A stretch of 64,000 nt of DNA from CAWDPQ01 sp963804245 (GTDB lineage Bacteria > Acidobacteriota > Vicinamibacteria > Vicinamibacterales > 2-12-FULL-66-21), in contig CAWDPQ010000009.1 in NCBI GenBank assembly GCA_963804245.1, forward strand, positions 496,001-560,000, in the 5' to 3' direction. The position numbers and the translations under genes were made by a program. The notes under the pieces were generated by a model. That model saw nothing but the letters and a program-made list of their open reading frames with translations, had not been told where the DNA came from and searched no databases. Of the stretch, positions 60,833 through 64,000 are shown piece by piece (within the stretch, counting starts at the first letter, position 1; each line of letters begins with the position of its first letter).

Positions 60833-63800
60833 ATGGACGGACGTTCGGCCGCGAGGAAGTCGGTCGTCGTACCAATGCTCGTCAAAGGCGTGCGCGCTGA
60901 CGATAGTGACCGGTGCGTTGCCGGCCCTCGCGCAATTCGATCGCGGCCAGATCTCGGGAGTTGTCAAGGACGAGTCGGGCGGCGTGGTGCCCGGCGCTAC
61001 GGTCACTGCGGTGCAGGTGCAGACGCAGGCGGCCCGCACGACAGTCACCGATGCGAGCGGGTTCTACACGTTCCCGAACCTGGCGCCCGGACGCTACAGC
61101 ATCACAGCGGAGCTGCAGGGATTCAAGAAGGCGGTGCGCGAGGCGATTCAGCTCGACGCGACTGGTGCCTTGACGATTGACTTTTCGTTGGCGACCGGCG
61201 CACTGACCGAGGAAGTGACCGTTACGGCCGAATCGACGCTGATCCAGTCCGACACGGCGCTGCGCAAGACGATCGAGTCGAAGGACATCGAACAGATTTC
61301 GTTTAACGGCCGCAACCCGATTGGCGTTGCCGCTCTGAAGCCTGGCGTCACTGGCGGCAGTTTCAATAACGTTGGCTTCTCGAGCTTGACCAACGGCGAC
61401 TTCAACATCAACGGCAGCCGGAACGACGAGAACAACATCACCGTCGACGGCGCCACGGCGATCCGCACCCGCTCGAACGGCGCGATCATCGGCGTCCAGA
61501 ATGTGGACACGATCCAGGAAGTGCAAGTGCTGACCGGCGACTACATGCCGGAGTACGGACGCGTGAGCGGCGGTCAAATCCGGTTCATCACCAAGAGCGG
61601 CAGCAACAGGTTCAGCGGAAACGCGGGGTATTACCTGCGTGATGACAAGTTGCAGGCGAACACCTGGGCGCGCAACCGCAGCCCGAACTCGTTCGAGAAC
61701 AGCGGCCCCGCGCCATTCGAATTCAAGCAGTACGCATATTCGGTGGGCGGACCGGTTCCCATCGGCAAGCTGAAGGATAGGCTGTTCTTCTTCGGTGCCC
61801 AGGAGTGGGTGAACTTCTTCCAAGTCTCCACGAACACCGCGGCCGTTCCGACGGCCAAGATGCGGACGGGTGACTTCAGCGAGCTGCTCGATCCCAACAA
61901 CGGATTCACCGGCGTTCGGGTAATCATGGATCCCGCAACCGGACAGCCATTCCCTGGCAACATCATTCCCGCGAACCGCTTGAGTGCCGTGGGAATAGCG
62001 ATGCTGAACGCGTATCCTTTGCCGACTCCCGGATTCCGCCAGGGGGCGAACAACGTCATCCTGAACAGCGACAATCCGCAGGATCAACGGAAGGATAACA
62101 TCCGGTTCGACTATCGCCTCAACGACACGAATCAGTTCTCATTCCGGCATGGAAGATCCGGCTGGACGGCAATCGACGCCTTCCGTGGCACATTCGCCTT
62201 GGCGCGGACGCAATGGGATCGGCCGAATCAGACCACGGCCGCGAGCTGGACGAGCACGCTCTCCAGCACGCTCTTCAACGAGTTCAGCTTCAGCCACTCG
62301 CTCGATGAGGTGTTCATCGAGGTGTGGCGTGGTCACGATTTGTTCCAGCGCAGCAAGTACGGGATCAACTATCCATACATCTTCGCCGAGAAGGAGATCC
62401 CCGATAAGATTCCGACGATCACGATTGCGGACTTCACCGAAATCGATGGGAGTCCATACCCCGCGTCGTCGCGCGGTCCCATTTACACCTTCAACAATGC
62501 GATGACGTACTTGAAGGGGCGGCACACGTTCAAGGCTGGAATCGTGGTGGAGTACTCGGGCCAGGACGATTTCGATCAAATCAACGTGCAGCCGATTCCT
62601 GGCAGCACCAACAACCAGAACGGCCGATTCCAGTTCACGAACGTGGCGCCAACCGGGACGGCGATCGCGAACACGGCGCTGGGCGCCTTCACCAGTTACG
62701 CCGAAATCGGCCAGCGGGCGGAGTCGAAGTACCGATCGCTAGCGACGGACCTGTTCTTTCAGGACGCCTGGCGACCGACGGACAAGCTGACCGTCGAAGG
62801 GGGCGTGCGGTGGGTGTATTGGCCGCCGTGGTATGCGAAGGAAAACGACTTGGCGACATTCGATGCAGGGCGGTACGATTTTGCGAACCAGGCGGTGGTC
62901 GATCGGACAACTGGGCGCATTGTCTCAGGTCCCCGATATAACGGCATCGTGCTCCCCGGCGATGGCTTCGAGAGTACCGCGGCCGACCTGCCGCTCAACG
63001 ACCCGGCGGTGCTGGCGCTCTTTGTCGGTGCGCCGCGCGGCTTTGCCAAGACGCACAAGAATGTGTTCGAGCCGCGGCTCGGCATCGCGTACAAACTCAA
63101 TGAGAAGACGATCGCAAAGGTCAGCGGCGGCGTCTTCCACAATCGGGTCATGGTCAGCGACTCGATGTACCTGGGCGGTAACCCTCCCTTCCAGCCGCAG
63201 GTAGGCACGAGCAACGGCATCGCAGACAACCCGGGTGGCGTCGGAGGCGCAGCCTCTCTGCCGCTCGGGATGACGGCGATCGACCTGAATTTCAAGCATC
63301 CGACAGCGTACATGTGGTCGACGGGCGTCCAGCGGGAGATCCCGTTCAACTTCATCGTCGACGTGACCTACGTCGGGCGCCGCGGCGTGTACCTGCAGCG
63401 CGAGCGGGACATCAATCAGGCGCTGCCCGGCACCGCGCAGGCGAACCCCGGCGTGAACATCGCCGCGCTTCGGCCGTATAAGGGATATGCGACCATCCGA
63501 CTCGCCGAGAATGCCGCCAAGTCCAGGTACAACAGCCTGCAGATCAGCGCCGAGCGGCGATACAGCAACGGGTTCAAGTTCGCCATCGCGTACACTCTCG
63601 GCCACTCGGAGGACAGCGCGAGCAGCAAGCGCGACGTGCTCTTCAACAACTACGACGACACGGGCTTCTGGGGCAATTCGAGCTTCGACCGACGTCATAA
63701 CGTGGGGTTCTCGTACATCTACGACCTGCCGTTCCATCGCGAACAGCAGGGCGTCATCGGAAAGATCGCCGGTGGATGGCAGATTGCTGGTGTGACGTTC

Positions 63801-64000
63801 ATGCGCTCGGGAACGCCGCTTTGGGTGACTGAGGGGGCAGATATCGCGGGCACCGGCGACACCTTCGGCAACCCATGGAATGTCAACGGCGATCCCAAGG
63901 CCAGCGCGAACGAGCAGTTCTCAGCCGGTACTTCCGATGAGAACTTCTGGTTCGACAGGACGGTGTTCTCGCGGCCGGCCGCCGGCACGTTCGGTAACGG
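60833..64000 (+). CDS. Oar-like TonB-dependent receptor, N-terminal carboxypeptidase-regulatory domain (3' end outside window)
   Basis: The open frame from about 60897 runs off the window without a stop, more than 1,030 codons. Start: ATG at 60833 in another frame, with a one-base break near 60895 inside the signal peptide ('LTIVTGALPALAQ'). A CarboxypepD_reg domain ('ISGVVKDESGGVVPGATVTA', 'GFYTFPNLAPGRYSITAELQ') comes first, then the plug ('FNINGSRNDENNITVDGATA', 'NVDTIQEVQVLTGDYMPEYG'), then barrel strands. Oar-like receptors are the dominant outer-membrane family of Acidobacteriota and are thought to import oligosaccharides or peptides. Minus-strand frames here are shadows. Confidence 0.9.

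Noticed and set aside
60882..62087. 401-codon minus-strand frame
   Set aside because: Antisense shadow of the Oar-like receptor, whose plus-strand frame has clear family motifs.

Overview
The window is a high-GC bacterial chromosome segment, most likely from an Acidobacteriota member of the Vicinamibacteria type. The lineage call is an inference from gene content: two 'VWFA-related Acidobacterial domain' proteins, an Oar-like TonB-dependent receptor with an N-terminal carboxypeptidase-regulatory domain, a CadC-type winged-helix regulator, and many secreted or lipoprotein hypotheticals. There is no rRNA operon, intact tRNA gene, CRISPR array or replication origin.

Layout. (1) 1-7.9 kb is an accessory region. 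After the 5' end of a winged-helix regulator (1-296, minus) comes a decayed island. Its left edge carries a 3'-half tRNA-Cys remnant (500-537) of the kind used as an attachment site. Its right edge carries the C-terminus of a tyrosine recombinase (to 7750) and a weaker tRNA-Cys-like segment (7860-7885). Between them are lipoproteins, a CHRD-domain protein, broken genes, and a compact run of small minus-strand ORFs (5803-7558) whose spacers share a GC-rich palindromic repeat. (2) 8.0-9.9 kb holds an APC amino-acid permease and a cupredoxin, convergent across a composite palindrome. (3) 10-26.5 kb is a long minus-strand run with the classical translation/RNA cluster rimP-nusA-infB-rbfA-nrnA-truB-rpsO-pnp. 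Upstream of it lie rimO, asnS, a TIM-barrel isomerase, an amgK/murU-like pair for peptidoglycan sugar recycling, and a CYTH protein. (4) 26.6-43.6 kb has a Do-type protease, an M24 peptidase, VWFA proteins, glycogen phosphorylase, a PLP dehydratase, a glycosylasparaginase, a P1 peptidase, dUTPase, a GNAT enzyme and a large membrane protein. (5) 43.7-60.5 kb has the DUF2339/DUF3999 pair, an M19 dipeptidase, NTF2-like and bPH2 (YdbS/YdbT-like) proteins, an amidohydrolase, RodZ, a 5'-3' exonuclease, a HupE/UreJ-like protein and a metallo-beta-lactamase-fold protein. (6) 60.8-64 kb is an Oar-like receptor running off the window.

Two global features matter when using this annotation. First, at least 15 single-base frame breaks interrupt otherwise convincing genes, including essential infB and nusA. 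Many could be base-calling or assembly indels, so 'pseudogene' here often means 'frame broken in this sequence'. Second, spacers between co-directional genes are filled with short degenerate word repeats. Four spacers (or 3' ends) carry a roughly 75-110 bp repeat ending in a strong GC hairpin, each time just downstream of a gene and in that gene's orientation.

The most interesting candidates for something undescribed are the cassette-like array of mini-genes at 5.8-7.56 kb and the hairpin-tailed 3'-end repeat family.
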